Positions 17,311 through 25,879 of a stretch of DNA of 64,000 nt are shown piece after piece (position 1 is the stretch's first letter; every line of letters begins with the position of its first letter). Location: assembly GCA_023417315.1 (NCBI GenBank), contig JAEZFW010000068.1, positions 1 to 64,000 of the forward strand, written 5' to 3'. The DNA is from Pseudomonadota bacterium. Its GTDB lineage: Bacteria; Pseudomonadota; Gammaproteobacteria; Steroidobacterales; Steroidobacteraceae. A program made the translations under genes and the position numbers. The notes beneath the pieces are model-generated. The model was not told the origin of the DNA and searched no databases. It worked only from the letters and a program-made list of their open reading frames with translations.

Positions 17311-17997
17311 ATGAACTGGCTGCGGTGGATAGAAAGAATTGCATGGATCGCCGGCATTGCGATGCTGGCGATCTATGCGGGTACGCGTGCATCAGCCGAG
17401 CGCGCGCGGCTGGACGGCATTGCGGCAATCGAGGCCGCGCGCCACGTGCCCTCAAATGAGGCGCCGCTGTCGGATGGGTCAGCCTCGAACGGGTCATTGC
17501 TCGCGCGGTCGTCACCCGAGCATGAGGCGGCAGATACATCCGAATGGTCCCCCGCGCGGATTGCCGCGTGGCGAGAAGCATCGACTATCCGCGAACCTCC
17601 ACAAGCCGTACTGCGCATTCCTGCAGTCGAGCTCATCGTGCCCGTATTCGATGGAACGAGCGACAAGAATCTGAATCGAGGTGCTGGACGCATCGAAGGG
17701 ACTGCGCAGATCGGCGCATCCGGCAATGTGGGATTAGCTGCTCATCGGGATGGCTACTTCAGAGCGCTCAAGGATGTTCGCGTCGGCGATGATCTTCAGC
17801 TCACGACGCCGCGCGATGTCTTCACCTATCGCATCGTCGAAACATCCATCGTCGACCCCACAGCCGTTGAAGTTCTCGCGCCGACGACCATACCGAGCGT
17901 CACGCTCGTCACGTGTTACCCGTTCTACTTCGTGGGATCGGCGCCGCAAAGATTCATCGTGCGCGCCGAGCTGGTTCAGGAACGTCGCAGCAGCTGA
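17311..17997 (+). CDS. Class D-like sortase
   Basis: A 228-residue membrane-anchored transpeptidase. An N-terminal helix (about 10-24) is followed by a linker and then the sortase beta-barrel. The catalytic triad is visible: His145 in GLAAHRDGYF, Cys202 in TLVTCYPFYF and Arg213 in PQRFIVRA. TLxTCYPF is the class D form. The ATG at 17311 has ACGGAG upstream and lies 19 bp after the LPSTA protein, so the two are co-transcribed. Sortases normally attach proteins to Gram-positive walls; here one enzyme and one matching substrate form a minimal Gram-negative pair. Confidence 0.93.
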   Translation: MNWLRWIERIAWIAGIAMLAIYAGTRASAERARLDGIAAIEAARHVPSNEAPLSDGSASNGSLLARSSPEHEAADTSEWSPARIAAWREASTIREPPQAVLRIPAVELIVPVFDGTSDKNLNRGAGRIEGTAQIGASGNVGLAAHRDGYFRALKDVRVGDDLQLTTPRDVFTYRIVETSIVDPTAVEVLAPTTIPSVTLVTCYPFYFVGSAPQRFIVRAELVQERRSS

Positions 17998-18023
17998 GTG
18001 TGTGTGCGGCTCTCTGCGCGCAA

Positions 18024-18878
18024 TCATTGCGCGGGCGAGGTTTCGGGCGCGTAGTAGGCAGCGAGCGCCTTGATCTCCTCGGCCGTCAACTGCTCGGCAA
18101 TGAGCCGCATCCGGCCATAGATGTCATTCGCACGCTCGCGCGAAGCAAAGGCCTGCAATTGTTGTTCGAAGTAGATCGGTGATTGGCCCAGCAGCACCGG
18201 CGACTCTTCGGGTCCGCTCATATTCACGCCATGGCACGAGTCGCAGGGCGGGAGCGCGCGCGCCGGACTTCCGATCTTGACCAACTGCACGATCTCGCGC
18301 GGAACTTGCGCGCCGTACTTCGTCGTTCGCGGTGGGAGCGACGCATAGTAGGCGGCGACGTCGGCCATCTGCTGATCGTCCAGAGGTTGCACCATCGGCA
18401 CCATCACGACTGCCATGCCGTTCGAGCGTGCGCCCGATTTGTAGTCGTTCAGCTGCTTGTAGATAGCAGCAGCAGATTGATGCGTCAGATTCGGATAAGT
18501 GGGTGCGATGCCGACACCATCGGTCCCATGGCATGCGACGCAGACTTCCGATGCGATCTTCGCGCCGCGCTGCGCATCCGCATTCGCGAGCAGCGAGCGG
18601 CTGGTCGGGGTCCAATGCACTTTCGTGACCTGCGCTGCGGCAACCGGAAAGGTTGGCGGGGGCGCGTCCGAGCGCTCATATCCAGGGATCCCTATGGACC
18701 GACAGATCGCGGCCCACGGATCAAACCCGGGTTCCTCGGATTCAGGAACGACCCAGAACCCGAGAACGAGGCTTCCGATCACGAAACCGACGATTGCGAT
18801 CGTGGCCCAGCGGCGCCAAGGTCGATCGAGCGCTTCTTGCTCGGCGGGAATCGCAGGTCGATCGCCAGGTGAGCTCAT
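18024..18878 (-). CDS. Membrane-anchored diheme cytochrome c
   Basis: A 284-residue protein with one N-terminal membrane helix (about 25-45) and two class I cytochrome c domains, with heme motifs CVACH (about 111) and CDSCH (about 206) and distal Met candidates in each domain. It is the last gene of the ba3-type oxidase operon, 8 bp after subunit I, so it probably delivers electrons to the CuA site of subunit II. Its hemes need the Ccm system encoded at 23-30 kb. Confidence 0.92.
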   Translation of the reverse strand: MSSPGDRPAIPAEQEALDRPWRRWATIAIVGFVIGSLVLGFWVVPESEEPGFDPWAAICRSIGIPGYERSDAPPPTFPVAAAQVTKVHWTPTSRSLLANADAQRGAKIASEVCVACHGTDGVGIAPTYPNLTHQSAAAIYKQLNDYKSGARSNGMAVVMVPMVQPLDDQQMADVAAYYASLPPRTTKYGAQVPREIVQLVKIGSPARALPPCDSCHGVNMSGPEESPVLLGQSPIYFEQQLQAFASRERANDIYGRMRLIAEQLTAEEIKALAAYYAPETSPAQ

Positions 18879-18886
18879 CGTCTATC

Positions 18887-20503
18887 TCACGCTCGATGAA
18901 TCATCGCCGGTGGCGTGTCGATGATGAAGAACTGCGCGATCGGGTAACCATATGCCACGATCATCAAGAAGAGCACCAGCCAGTTCCACAGCGCGAAGCC
19001 GTTCAGTGCGGCGGGCAGGCGATGCGGTGGGTGGACGGCGAGGGCGTACGTCATTGGCGGCACCGCTTGCGCGCTCGCGCGGTAACGCGTCAGGAGAATC
19101 CAAATGAACATGAGCGCGCTCGCGAGCATGATCGCGCCACCGGCAGTGGATACGAGCGTCCAAGGTCCCCACCACGCGATCTGTGGAAACGAATAGTCGA
19201 ACGTGCCGACGCGACGCGGCTGACCGTAAAGCCCAAGCACGTGCCACGGCAGCGTCATCACCATGATGCCGATGAACCAAAGCCAGAGTTGTAACCGCAT
19301 CGGCGCATCGCTTGTGGACGCGCGCCCGGTCAGCTTCGGCCAGATCTCGTACGCGATCGCGAAATACATGATCACGACCGAGCCGCCGAAGATGAGATGG
19401 AAATGGGCAGTGACCCACGAAGTGTTGTGAACCATCGCGTTCATGCCATAGGCCATGTTGATGAGCCCGCCGAACCCGCCCAGCCCTAGCATGACGAAGG
19501 CAAGGCCGCCCGCCAGCACCATGGGGCGCTCCCATGGAAGCGCCCCAATCCAACCGAAGAGACCGGTTCCGCCGCGCAAGCGTCCGGCGATCTCGAGCGA
19601 TGCGCCGATCGTGAAGATCGTGAGCAGAGTCGGAACGGTGACGAGCGAGGTCAGCATCATCTGGAGAAACTTGAATCCCGATCCGTGCTCGGGATCCATG
19701 AACAGGTGGTGCATGCCGACGGGCAAGCTGTACAAGAGGAACAGAATGAAACTGAGCCGCCCCATCGTGTCGCTGTAGAGACGGCCTCCTGCAGCTCGCG
19801 GCAGCAGCGTGTAGAACGCGATGTACGCAGGTATCAGCCAGAAATAAACGATCGCATGCAATGTCCACGAGAACAGTGTGCGCGATAGACCGACGTCGAT
19901 CGTCTGTTTCCACCCGAGTGCCGCGGGAATGACCTGGAACAAGAGCTCTGCCGAAACGCCGACAGTCGTCCACAACCAAAGCACCGCGTTCGCGACCGTG
20001 GCATACATCGCGAGCGGCACGGGCCGCCCCGGATTGACTCGCTTCCAATCGCGCATCGCAATCAACATCAGCGCAACCCAGATCCAAGAGCCGATGACGA
20101 CGAACACGAGACCCAAGTAGTAGAACACGCTGCCCGTGAGCGGCGGATAGAACGTGTAGAGCACCGTCGCTTTGCCGAGGAAGATCGGAATAGCAGCCAT
20201 GACGGTGCCCGCAACCGCAAGCCAGAAGCCCACCCAAGCTGCTTTCATGCTCGGTAGCTCACGATCGAGCGCGGTCACGGCAACGAAGTACCCGAAGCCC
20301 ATCACGAATAGCGTCGGCAGCACATACGCCATCAACGTGCCGTGTGCGGTCACGGAGATGAAGTACGTCTCGGGTCGTTCTGCCGGCGCGGTCAACTCGC
20401 TGCGCACGAGCATCTGTGCCGCACCCATGAGAGCCGCAACTGCAAACGCTGCGAAGCTGACCCACAGGTGTGCGCGAACGAGCTGACTAGTACGGGAATT
20501 CAC
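18887..20503 (-). CDS. B-type (ba3-like) heme-copper oxidase subunit I
   Basis: A 538-residue polytopic protein with about 13 helices, the catalytic subunit that reduces O2 to water and pumps protons. Heme ligand His is in VTAHGTLMAYVLP, the CuB site includes TLHAIVYFWLIPAY and MHHLFMD, and the last heme ligands are in WVTAHFHLIFGG. The YFW in place of HPEVY and the short loops mark the B branch, like Thermus CbaA. It overlaps subunit II by 17 bp. B-type oxidases have high O2 affinity, which fits the microaerobic or stress genes elsewhere in the window. Confidence 0.92.
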   Translation of the reverse strand: MNSRTSQLVRAHLWVSFAAFAVAALMGAAQMLVRSELTAPAERPETYFISVTAHGTLMAYVLPTLFVMGFGYFVAVTALDRELPSMKAAWVGFWLAVAGTVMAAIPIFLGKATVLYTFYPPLTGSVFYYLGLVFVVIGSWIWVALMLIAMRDWKRVNPGRPVPLAMYATVANAVLWLWTTVGVSAELLFQVIPAALGWKQTIDVGLSRTLFSWTLHAIVYFWLIPAYIAFYTLLPRAAGGRLYSDTMGRLSFILFLLYSLPVGMHHLFMDPEHGSGFKFLQMMLTSLVTVPTLLTIFTIGASLEIAGRLRGGTGLFGWIGALPWERPMVLAGGLAFVMLGLGGFGGLINMAYGMNAMVHNTSWVTAHFHLIFGGSVVIMYFAIAYEIWPKLTGRASTSDAPMRLQLWLWFIGIMVMTLPWHVLGLYGQPRRVGTFDYSFPQIAWWGPWTLVSTAGGAIMLASALMFIWILLTRYRASAQAVPPMTYALAVHPPHRLPAALNGFALWNWLVLFLMIVAYGYPIAQFFIIDTPPAMIHRA

Positions 20504-21026
20504 AGCTCATCCTCCCGTTCGCATCCGGCTGCCATTGTTCATCCGGAACGACGCGCACCATGCTCCACATTCCTCCGTGACCGAGTCCGCAGTACTCGTG
20601 ACAGGGTACGAAGCGATCGCCAGGTTCGGGGAAGCGCGTGTTCACCTGCGAGATGTAGCCCGGCACGATCATCGTGTTCACGTTCGTCCCGTCGATCAAC
20701 ATGCCGTGAATGACATCAGGCGTCGTAAACCGAAATACGATGCGTCGATTCACCGGCACAGGAACACACCGTGGGACGAATGCAAACTGTGTCGCGACGA
20801 TGCGCACGGTGACCGAGCCATCCGCGTTCGCAACCGATCCCAGATTCGCTTCAGCGAACTCACCTTGGAGGTGCAAGGTCGTCGGATCGATTCTTTCGAC
20901 ATTGCTCGGTGGGTGCAGCACCATCGCGGCACTCGAGATCACGATCACCGCCACGATGATGCCGACTGCACCCGCCACGACGGCGCTCCAGCGCAGCTCG
21001 GTCTTGAGGATTTCCTGCTCGTTCAT
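20487..21026 (-). CDS. ba3-type cytochrome c oxidase subunit II (CuA)
   Basis: A 179-residue protein with one N-terminal membrane helix (about 15-38) and a periplasmic cupredoxin domain. CuA ligands are visible: His in PDVIHGMLIDG, then the two Cys and the His in CHEYCGLGHGGM with Met at the end. It receives electrons from cytochrome c and passes them to subunit I. It begins 8 bp after the small subunit gene and overlaps subunit I, so the operon is tightly coupled. Confidence 0.92.
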   Translation of the reverse strand: MNEQEILKTELRWSAVVAGAVGIIVAVIVISSAAMVLHPPSNVERIDPTTLHLQGEFAEANLGSVANADGSVTVRIVATQFAFVPRCVPVPVNRRIVFRFTTPDVIHGMLIDGTNVNTMIVPGYISQVNTRFPEPGDRFVPCHEYCGLGHGGMWSMVRVVPDEQWQPDANGRMSCEFPY

Positions 21027-21033
21027 GTCTGCC

Positions 21034-21234
21034 CTAACTGACGGGTCCCCGCGGCAGGAACACTCCGAAATAGATGAGCAGCCAGCAGATGAGCAGTAAG
21101 GCCACCGCGATCCCGCACAGCGCGAACGTGCCGCGCGGCACTTCTTTCAGGATGCGCTCCAGCTCTGCCTCTAACACAGGATCCGCGACATTCTCGGGAC
21201 GCTGCGCTGCGGAGGGTTCGTCGTGTACGGCCAT
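21034..21234 (-). CDS. Small single-helix oxidase subunit (IIa-like)
   Basis: A 66-residue protein with a polar N-terminal half and one membrane helix (about 42-62, LCGIAVALLLICWLLIYFGVF). Its size, helix position and place directly before subunit II match the small accessory subunit of ba3-type oxidases (CbaD type). Too short for firm family assignment; the operon context is the main support. A longer overlapping frame on the same strand (21023-21373) lacks such features. Confidence 0.75.
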   Translation of the reverse strand: MAVHDEPSAAQRPENVADPVLEAELERILKEVPRGTFALCGIAVALLLICWLLIYFGVFLPRGPVS

Positions 21235-21451
21235 GGTGCGACGTGAGTTGGTGGGCCGAGCAGGTTCTTGGATCGCGCTTGGTAATTACGCGATGGGCGA
21301 TGCGCTCGTCGATGCGGACATCACGCATCCCTTGCTTACATGGTGGGCGAGCTCGATGTTCGCTGGACAACAACCGTTCGACTCGGAACTGCGCCTTCTC
21401 GCCCTTGATTGGTCATCGCTGCACTGCACAGCGCAACTGGAGTCGCGCTGC

Positions 21452-22465
21452 TCAGGCTCGGTCTTGCGGCGGCTTCTTCTTTGCGAAGGGGTAGGCACCG
21501 CGGCCTGCGCCGGGTTTCGGCGGGATCGCGAGCGACAACAGCATCGTCCCAAACAAGATCGTGCCCGTGATCCCCAACGACCAGACGACCGGCACTTTGT
21601 ACACGTCGATCAATAGCATCTTCGTACCGATGACGAGCAGAATGAGCGCGAGACCGTATGAGAGCAGATGAAAGCGTTCGTGCATCCCGGCGAGGAGGAA
21701 GTACAGTGCTCGAAGTCCCAGCACGGCGAACACATTCGACGTGAGCACGATGAATGTATCCGTGGTGATCGCAAAGATCGCCGGAATGGAATCGACGGCG
21801 AAGATGATGTCGATGATACCGATCAAGACGATGACGACTGCCAACGGCGTAGCGACGCGCTCTCCTTGGTACATCGTCGTGAGTCTTTCGCCATCGTAAT
21901 CCGGAGCGATCTTGAAGTGCTTGCGAATCCACTTGAGCGCGGGATTCGATTCCAGGTCGGGTTCTTGGCCTGCCGCGAGCCACATCTTGATGCCAGTGAA
22001 GATCAGGAAGAGGCCGAACACATAGAGGAGCCAATGGAAGCGCGCGATCGCCCAAGCCCCGATCGCAATCATGATCGCGCGCAAGATGAGCGCACCAAGC
22101 ACACCGATCATGAGCACGCGCTTCTGAAACTCGGCCGGCACGCCGAAATAGGTGAAGACCATTAAGAACACGAAGATGTTGTCGACCGCAAGCGCCTTCT
22201 CGATGAGATAGCCCGTGATGAACTCGAGCGACTTATCGCCCGCGAGCGCACGAGCGCTCGGGTCCGGGTTCGTACCGCCCAGATACCACCATAGCCACCC
22301 GACGAAGACGAAACTTACGAGGACCCACGCAAGCGACCAGAGTGCCGCTTCTCGGATCGATACCTTGTGTGCGCCTTGCCTGTTGAGCGCCACGAAATCC
22401 ACGAATAGCGAAACCAGAACGAAAGCCGCGAACAGCGACCACATCAAAGGCGTGGCGGACGTCAT
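21452..22465 (-). CDS. TerC/Alx-family membrane protein, probable manganese exporter
   Basis: A 337-residue protein with about eight helices and the acidic membrane motifs of TerC/Alx proteins (LFVDFVALN near the start and KALAVDNIFVFLMVF in the middle, plus FAVDSIPAIFAI later). These are thought to bind metal within the membrane. Alx-type members export manganese and in many bacteria lie behind the yybP-ykoY manganese riboswitch; one is seen upstream here. It is a single-gene unit. Confidence 0.9.
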   Translation of the reverse strand: MTSATPLMWSLFAAFVLVSLFVDFVALNRQGAHKVSIREAALWSLAWVLVSFVFVGWLWWYLGGTNPDPSARALAGDKSLEFITGYLIEKALAVDNIFVFLMVFTYFGVPAEFQKRVLMIGVLGALILRAIMIAIGAWAIARFHWLLYVFGLFLIFTGIKMWLAAGQEPDLESNPALKWIRKHFKIAPDYDGERLTTMYQGERVATPLAVVIVLIGIIDIIFAVDSIPAIFAITTDTFIVLTSNVFAVLGLRALYFLLAGMHERFHLLSYGLALILLVIGTKMLLIDVYKVPVVWSLGITGTILFGTMLLSLAIPPKPGAGRGAYPFAKKKPPQDRA

Positions 22466-22531
22466 GCGATTCCTTTTTCACAGGGTGAAGACATTCCACG
22501 AGCAGCGTATCCACGCTGCCACGAGGTCAAC

Positions 22532-22669
22532 GCCTGTCGCGGTCTTGCCGTTCACGCCTGGCAGCGTGAGTTGCAGTGCCGGGTTGTTCCGATCGCATGC
22601 TTGGACCGGTCTTTCCGTGTTGACGACACTGCAGGAGCATGAAGCTCCGGCTACTCCCCTGTGAGAGGC
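22532..22669 (-). ncRNA. Probable yybP-ykoY manganese riboswitch
   Basis: In the leader of the TerC/Alx gene the transcript reads GGGGAGUAGCC (from 22660), then a hairpin GGAGC-UUCAU-GCUCC, then GUCGUCAAC, a long middle arm and GGCAAGACC (ending near 22541). These are the conserved blocks of the yybP-ykoY class. The outer strands GCCUCUCACAG and CGCGACAGGC can pair with mismatches to form P1. It ends about 65 bases before the start codon, so it could control translation or termination. Structure was judged by eye only. Confidence 0.7.
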
Positions 22670-22743
22670 GGCACGATTACAGCAGCACCACCAGTGGAGC
22701 GTCAATCCACTCGGGAGATCAGGCACGCCTGCCGTGCCGTGAC

Positions 22744-22830
22744 TGGTGCCCGGGACCGGACTCGAACCGGTACGGAGTCGCCTCCGAGGGATTTTAAGTC
22801 CCTTGCGTCTACCAATTTCGCCACCCGGGC
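22744..22830 (-). tRNA. tRNA-Leu (anticodon UAA)
   Basis: An 87-base tRNA reading leftward. The acceptor stem pairs GCCCGGG with CCCGGGC, and CCA is encoded. The D arm has GGCGAAATTGGTAGACGC, the anticodon loop is CTTAAAA with anticodon TAA at 22796-22794, there is a long variable arm (CGGAGGCGACTCCG type) as in all tRNA-Leu, and the T arm has GGTTCGAGTCC. It closely follows the E. coli leuZ pattern. Confidence 0.97.
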
Positions 22831-22959
22831 AAGTGATGGCGCGCGCATTGTAAGGCAGATCGGTTCATCGCGTGGCTCGAGGCAAGGGAGTGCTACACTG
22901 CGCCCCGCCAAACGCCAGTGCCACGCCAAAAATAGACGACACTGCGAACGCTGCTACGA

Positions 22960-23607
22960 ATGTTGGAATCCTCTGCCGCCCCCATCGCGCCTCTTCTCGA
23001 GGCGAGCGCAGTGCATCTGTGGCGCGGCGAGAAACATCTCCTTCGCGGCGTACACCTTGCGGTGCACGCGGGTGAGTTGCTGCAGATCGTAGGTCCCAAC
23101 GGCGTCGGCAAGACGAGCCTGCTCCGTTGCATAGCCGGTCTGTTGCCATTGGAATCGGGCGAGGTGCGATGGATCGGACGCAGCATCCGCGAGTGTCGCG
23201 ACGACTATCATCGCGAGCTGTCCTATCTTGCCCATTCGAACGCGATCAAGGATGACCTGACTGCGCTCGAGAATCTGCGTTACGGGGTCAGCTTGCGACG
23301 TCATGCTTCCGAGCGCGAGCTCCACGAAGCACTCGAGCGAGTTCGGATCCCACAGTGTGCAAACCTGCCATCCCGAGCGCTGTCCGCGGGTCAGAAGCGT
23401 CGGCTCGCGATCGCTCGCATCTTGCTGCTCGAGACGAAGCTCTGGATTTTGGACGAGCCGATTACCAATCTTGACGCAGCTGGCATCGCGCTGTTCGAAG
23501 AGCTCATCGCCATGCACCTAAAGGGCGGCGGCGCGGTACTCACGGCGGCTCACCAATTGTTGCTGCGAGGTGACTCCAATGTCCGCACGATGGAGCTCGA
23601 GCCATGA
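22960..23607 (+). CDS. ccmA: Heme exporter ATP-binding protein CcmA
   Basis: A 215-residue ABC ATPase. Walker A is GPNGVGKTS (about 46), the signature is LSAGQKRRLAIAR (about 141), Walker B is LWILDEP (about 163) and the switch His is in TAAHQ (about 195). With CcmB it powers release of heme-loaded CcmE from CcmCD in cytochrome c maturation. First gene of the ccm operon; its end overlaps ccmB by 4 bp (ATGA). Confidence 0.96.
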   Translation: MLESSAAPIAPLLEASAVHLWRGEKHLLRGVHLAVHAGELLQIVGPNGVGKTSLLRCIAGLLPLESGEVRWIGRSIRECRDDYHRELSYLAHSNAIKDDLTALENLRYGVSLRRHASERELHEALERVRIPQCANLPSRALSAGQKRRLAIARILLLETKLWILDEPITNLDAAGIALFEELIAMHLKGGGAVLTAAHQLLLRGDSNVRTMELEP

Positions 23608-24290
23608 GCGCACCTGGTCTCGCCGCGCTCACGGGCTTCGTGATCGCACGCGATCTGCGGCTCGCGCTTCGGCACTGGGATCAGGTCGCGCAGCCGCTCT
23701 TGTTCTTCATCATCGTAACGACACTGTTCCCGCTTGCGATCAGCCCGGCGCTCGACGAGCTGAGAAAAATCGCGCCAGGGGTCGTCTGGGTAGCGGCGAT
23801 GCTGGCCTCGCTCCTCGCGCTCGAATCCCTATTCCGGCCCGACGTCGAAGACGGGACGATGGAACAATGGACCTTATCGGGCCAGCCGTTGTCCATCATG
23901 CTGCTCGCGAAAACGTTCGCGCACTGGCTGTTGTCTGGGTTGCCGCTCGTGCTGATTTCGCCTCTCGTCGGAACGGCACTTGGGTTGCCTTCGTCAGTGT
24001 GGCCCGTGCTCGCGATCTCGCTCGCGCTCGGCACGGCAAGCCTGAGTATCCTCGGCGCGATAGGCGCGGCACTCACGGTCGCGGTGCGACGAGGCAGCGT
24101 ATTACTCGCGCTGCTGGTGCTGCCGCTAGAAATGCCCGTGCTGATCTTTGGCGCTCGCGCGGTCGATCTCGCGCTCCAGGGCGAGAGCGTGGTGGGTCCG
24201 TTAAACTTACTCGGCGCAATGCTGCTGCTGTTCGCGAGCTTAGGTCCGATCGCAATGGCGGCCGCGATGCGAATCAGCGTGGAAAGCTGA
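23604..24290 (+). CDS. ccmB: Heme exporter membrane protein CcmB
   Basis: A 228-residue integral protein with six predicted helices and the CcmB pattern (RDLRLALRHWDQVAQPLLFF near the start, EDGTMEQWTLSGQP in the middle loop). It partners CcmA. It is separated from ccmC by 185 bp that hold an inverted repeat, the only real gap in an otherwise tight operon. Confidence 0.96.
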   Translation: MSAPGLAALTGFVIARDLRLALRHWDQVAQPLLFFIIVTTLFPLAISPALDELRKIAPGVVWVAAMLASLLALESLFRPDVEDGTMEQWTLSGQPLSIMLLAKTFAHWLLSGLPLVLISPLVGTALGLPSSVWPVLAISLALGTASLSILGAIGAALTVAVRRGSVLLALLVLPLEMPVLIFGARAVDLALQGESVVGPLNLLGAMLLLFASLGPIAMAAAMRISVES

Positions 24291-24294
24291 CCCT

Positions 24295-24470
24295 AGAAGC
24301 GGTTAGGGGTTAGCGGTTAGTCAGACGCGCCGCGAAACAGTTAAGAGTGGCTTGAACGCATGCGATGCAATGTCTGTATTCACCTACGATGCGACGACAC
24401 GACACTAGACTGGGACGCCTTTTATTCTTACTAACCACTCACCACTCACCGCTAACCCCTAACCGCTTCT
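24295..24470. repeat. 22-bp inverted repeat with heptamer arrays between ccmB and ccmC
   Basis: The left arm (24295-24316) and right arm (24449-24470) are perfect 22-base inverted copies about 132 bases apart. The left side consists of three GGTTAGN heptamers (24301-24321). The right side is an array of five heptamers from 24430 (ACTAACC, ACTCACC twice, GCTAACC, CCTAACC). The enclosed DNA holds no gene. A transcript could fold into a long hairpin just before ccmC. Confidence 0.85.
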
Positions 24471-24475
24471 CTCCT

Positions 24476-25213
24476 ATGTGGCTTTGGTTTCACAAGTTGA
24501 GCTCGCCGCCGCACGCGTATCGAACCGCGGGTCGCTTGCGGCCGTGGTTCTTCTGGCCCGCGATCATTCTGCTCGTCGTCGCGACATTCGGCGGCTTGGT
24601 GCTGGCGCCGGAGGATTACCAGCAGAAAGATGCATTCCGCATTCTGTATGTGCACGTGCCGAGCGCATCGATGTCTCTGATGGTGTACGTGGCAATGGCG
24701 ATCGCAGCAGGCATCGGGCTCATCTGGCGCATGAAGCTCGCCCATGCATTTGCAGCGGCATGCGCGCCCGTCGGCGCGTGGTTCACGGTGCTCACGCTCG
24801 CCACCGGTTCCATCTACGGAAAACCAATGTGGGGAACGTGGTGGGAATGGGATCCGCGGTTGACCTCGGAACTCATTCTGCTGTTCCTATATCTAGGGTA
24901 CATGGCCCTGCGCGCATCGTTTGATGACACGCAGCGGGCAGACCGAGCGAGCGCGATCCTGGCGATCGTGGGCGTCGTAAACGTTCCCATCGTGAAGTAC
25001 TCGGTGGTGTGGTGGAACAGCCTTCACCAAGGGCCGAGCATCTCCAAGCTGAGCGCGCCTTCGATCGACTCGTCGATGCTCTGGCCCCTCTTGGTCATGA
25101 TGCTGGGTTTTGTGCTCTACTTCGCCGCCGTGATGTGCGACAGGATCCGAAGTGAGATCTTGAGACGCGAACGGAGTGCGAGTTGGCTTTCTGAAACCGT
25201 AGTGAGAACATAG
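24476..25213 (+). CDS. ccmC: Heme-handling protein CcmC
   Basis: A 245-residue six-helix protein of the heme-handling family. The tryptophan-rich WWEWDPRLTSELI and flanking conserved His residues bind heme and load it onto CcmE. The frame is open from 24365, but the ATG at 24476 matches family N termini (MWLWFHKLSSP) and excludes the repeat region. ccmD begins 2 bp after the stop. Confidence 0.95.
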   Translation: MWLWFHKLSSPPHAYRTAGRLRPWFFWPAIILLVVATFGGLVLAPEDYQQKDAFRILYVHVPSASMSLMVYVAMAIAAGIGLIWRMKLAHAFAAACAPVGAWFTVLTLATGSIYGKPMWGTWWEWDPRLTSELILLFLYLGYMALRASFDDTQRADRASAILAIVGVVNVPIVKYSVVWWNSLHQGPSISKLSAPSIDSSMLWPLLVMMLGFVLYFAAVMCDRIRSEILRRERSASWLSETVVRT

Positions 25214-25215
25214 AC

Positions 25216-25380
25216 TTGCAAGAGTTTCTTCACATGGATGGGTACGGTCCGTACGTGTGGTCCTGCTTTGGACTCACGCTCGCCGTCCTCATATATAACG
25301 TGTGGGCTGCCCGCCAGCAGTTGGCTGAGCAGGTGGTCAAAGCTAAACGCCGAATCGAGATCGGTGCAGGTTCCGAATGA
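25216..25380 (+). CDS. ccmD: Small heme exporter protein CcmD
   Basis: A 54-residue single-helix protein from a TTG start at 25216 (or 48 residues from the ATG at 25234). FLHMDGYGPYVWSCFGLTLA is the CcmD signature, followed by a basic tail with KAKRRIE. CcmD holds CcmC and CcmE together. The stop overlaps the ccmE start (ATGATGA). Confidence 0.9.
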   Translation: MQEFLHMDGYGPYVWSCFGLTLAVLIYNVWAARQQLAEQVVKAKRRIEIGAGSE

Positions 25381-25856
25381 TGACTCCACGACGACGACGC
25401 ATGGTGCTGGTCGGCTTGATCCTGCTTGGGGTCGGCGGCGCCGTCGCGCTCGCCCTCACAGCATTCCAAGAGAACCTTCTCTACTACTACACGCCGACCC
25501 AGGTCTCCGCAGGCGAGGCCCCCGCTGAACGAGTGTTCCGCGTAGGCGGCATGGTCACCGAAGGTAGTTTCCAGCGAGAGCCCGGCAGTCTCGAGGCGCG
25601 GTTCGTGCTGACGGACTATGCGAACAACGTGACTGTCAGCTACACCGGTGTGTTGCCGGACTTATTTAGAGAAGGGCAAGGCATCATCGCGCGTGGCAAG
25701 CTCGGCAGCGGCGGCATGTTCGTCGCGGAGGAAGTGCTCGCGAAGCACGATGAGAACTACATGCCGCCCGATGTCGCAGACACCTTGCGCCAGCAAGGCG
25801 ACAAACGCGTGACAACCCCGATTGCAACCTCGACCGTCGAGCCCAATGCGGAATAG
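25377..25856 (+). CDS. ccmE: Periplasmic heme chaperone CcmE
   Basis: A 159-residue protein with one N-terminal anchor helix (about 8-30) and an OB-fold. HDENYMPP near residue 124 contains the His that binds heme covalently and the conserved Tyr. It carries heme from CcmC to CcmF. Overlaps ccmD by 4 bp. Confidence 0.97.
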   Translation: MMTPRRRRMVLVGLILLGVGGAVALALTAFQENLLYYYTPTQVSAGEAPAERVFRVGGMVTEGSFQREPGSLEARFVLTDYANNVTVSYTGVLPDLFREGQGIIARGKLGSGGMFVAEEVLAKHDENYMPPDVADTLRQQGDKRVTTPIATSTVEPNAE

Positions 25857-25879
25857 CTCAGCGCCATTGCGTAACAGTC

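Noticed and set aside
18882..20237. A 451-codon frame on the minus strand
   Set aside because: Shifted frame of oxidase subunit I, which has the heme and copper ligands; the shifted product is Arg/His-rich.
24301..24321. Telomere-like TTAGGG repeat
   Set aside because: The GGTTAGN units are short, degenerate and internal to an operon; the likeness is by chance.
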